DNA of 7,348 bases from positions 1 to 7,348 of the forward strand of contig DIVN01000127.1 in assembly GCA_002435875.1 (NCBI GenBank), in the 5' to 3' direction. A program made the position numbers and the translations under genes. Shown piece after piece: positions 6,202-7,348 of the stretch (positions are counted from its first letter, which is position 1; every line of letters starts with the position of its first letter). The notes beneath the pieces were generated by a model. That model did no database searches. It was not told the DNA's origin and was given only the letters and a program-made list of their open reading frames with translations. The DNA is from Anaerolineales bacterium UBA6131 (GTDB taxonomy: Bacteria > Chloroflexota > Anaerolineae > UBA2200).

Positions 6202-7348
6202 TTATCTCGCGTCCGCAATTGCCGGCGAGCCAACACCGTTGGCCGTGGCGGCAGCATCACCTGCCTTGCCAAAGTTGGAGGCCAGCAATGAAAAGTCGCT
6301 GATGTTCACCACTCCATCACCATTGAAATCAGCCCGATTATCGAAGGCTGGATAAAAGCCCGTAGCCAGAATGGAAAAATCGTTGATGTTCACCCGATCG
6401 TCCCCGTTGGCGTCGCCTACCAGCAACACGCCGAAATCGATCACCGTGGCAATCCCAGATGAGAAGAGCGCGTCTCCGTGCCTCTTGCTCAGAGCCTGCT
6501 CACTTTTCACCGTCACGTCGTACGTACCGCAAGGCAAGCCCGTCAGGGAGAATCGTCCTGCCTCGTCGGCCGTGACATTGTGCGTGATCTCTCCTACCGT
6601 CACGGTCAGCGGCACGGCCCCAAGCGGATTGGGCGCGCCGGGACGTCCTTGCAGCTGAACAGTTCCTTCCAGCGAACAGGCTACGGGAGTGCTCGTGGGC
6701 GTCGGCATCGGCTCAGTGTGCCATACCTCCAGCAGCGGTCGCTTCGATGAATCCGGATTCTCTGCCGAGCCAAATGGATACCTGGTGGAGGACGTACATG
6801 ACGCACTTCCGATCAAGAGCACGCCCAGGTTGCCAGATGGATTGGCAATCCAGCGATCGATCAGTGTTTTGACATTCAGCACGTGTGGGCCAAGTACCTT
6901 CACGTTCGTCATGGCCTTGTAGGGAGCGGAGGCACGATCAGTGCCCACACCTTCAGCCCCAGCGACTGCCCAAGGCTGCTCTGCGGTTGCCAAAGTCCAC
7001 GTCGCGTCACTGCCACGCCAGGGTCTGAGCAACTCGTACACATTTACCTGCAACGGTACAACCCGTTGCTCAAGAAGGTGAAGGGTCAACCTCGCTCCTT
7101 TGATCACGACGCCTTCAGGCAAGGAGCTGACGTCAAAGTGTAAGAGGGTCTTGCGGCGCCCGTCGCATCCCAGGTTCAGCACCTCAGCAGCACCGTGCGG
7201 AGTGCTGGGCCCCTCGCTGGGAAATTGATCCGATACAATATATGTATCGCTGGCTCCCTCATAGCCAGAGGCATCCTGGCGAAACACGCTGTAGCCGGCC
7301 GGCTCACCGCGACTTGAATAGATCACGTACTGTCGCTCAAGAGACGAA
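6202..7348 (-). CDS. Partial secreted protein with DNRLRE, CarboxypepD_reg-like and dockerin domains (N-terminus beyond right edge)
   Basis: The frame is open to the right edge. The first visible codons read SSLERQY before the GTG at 7326, so that GTG is probably internal and the gene begins outside the window; 381 residues are visible. Numbering from the first codon (7347), residues about 30-210 form a DNRLRE-type beta-rich domain (SDTYI, KTLLHFDVSSLP, KTLIDRW, RPLLEVWH). Then come an MPTPTSTP linker (214-221), a CarboxypepD_reg-like domain starting ACSLEGTVQLQGRP (223-305) and a dockerin (311-360). Both calcium loops are intact (Asp312/Asn314/Asp316/Asn320/Asp323; Asp340/Asn342/Asp344/Asn348/Asp351). 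A 21-residue Ala/Gly-rich tail follows. The tail domains parallel the neighbouring hydrolase, whose start is three bases downstream, indicating tandem duplication and co-transcription. The missing part may carry a hydrolase domain, but this is inference. Confidence 0.88.
   Translation of the reverse strand, partial: SSLERQYVIYSSRGEPAGYSVFRQDASGYEGASDTYIVSDQFPSEGPSTPHGAAEVLNLGCDGRRKTLLHFDVSSLPEGVVIKGARLTLHLLEQRVVPLQVNVYELLRPWRGSDATWTLATAEQPWAVAGAEGVGTDRASAPYKAMTNVKVLGPHVLNVKTLIDRWIANPSGNLGVLLIGSASCTSSTRYPFGSAENPDSSKRPLLEVWHTEPMPTPTSTPVACSLEGTVQLQGRPGAPNPLGAVPLTVTVGEITHNVTADEAGRFSLTGLPCGTYDVTVKSEQALSKRHGDALFSSGIATVIDFGVLLVGDANGDDRVNINDFSILATGFYPAFDNRADFNGDGVVNISDFSLLASNFGKAGDAAATANGVGSPAIADAR
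6268..6735 (-). repeat. Diverged tandem-duplicated gene segment, copy 1 (linker, CarboxypepD_reg-like, dockerin)
   Basis: This segment encodes the last DNRLRE strand, the Pro-Thr linker, the CarboxypepD_reg-like domain and the dockerin of the upstream gene. It is paralogous to 3391-3861. By hand alignment the two dockerins match at 42 of 53 residues. The DNA matches at about 88 of 120 bases over 6301-6420 against 3421-3540, so the duplication or shuffling is old. Confidence 0.75.

Overview
The window reads as part of a GC-rich genome, probably an environmental bacterium of the phylum Chloroflexota (Anaerolineae-like). This is inference from style: exported proteins with Pro-Thr linkers (PTPTPTATP, MPTPTSTP), then a cysteine-led carboxypeptidase-regulatory-like domain and a terminal dockerin of the GDAN.DD.VNI.DFS type, a layout I associate with that phylum. 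No rRNA or other marker gene is present to prove it.

All five genes lie on the minus strand, so transcription runs from the right edge to the left edge. First comes the 3' part of a large exported protein (6202-7348, open at the right edge) with DNRLRE-type, CarboxypepD_reg-like and dockerin modules. Three bases later begins a complete 943-residue paralogue (3367-6198) with a signal peptide, a beta-sandwich, a Ser-Asp-His alpha/beta-hydrolase (esterase/depolymerase type), and the same DNRLRE + linker + CarboxypepD_reg + dockerin tail. After an 80-base gap come three tightly coupled genes: a cobalamin-binding-type radical SAM enzyme (1808-3286), a class I SAM methyltransferase (1110-1811), and the N-terminal 371 residues of an oligosaccharide flippase of the MOP/PST family (1-1113, open at the left edge). 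The last two junctions are both 4-base ATGA stop/start overlaps.

The three left-hand genes look like part of a surface-glycan (or lipid-linked glycan) synthesis and export locus: radical SAM and SAM enzymes modify a precursor and the flippase moves it across the membrane. The two right-hand genes encode secreted modular proteins that could act on, or assemble onto, extracellular polymer through calcium-binding dockerins. The joint role of the two halves is inference from co-orientation and closeness only.

I saw no tRNA, rRNA, CRISPR array, insertion sequence, phage gene or convincing rho-independent terminator. The only non-coding stretch of any size is the 80-base gap at 3287-3366.
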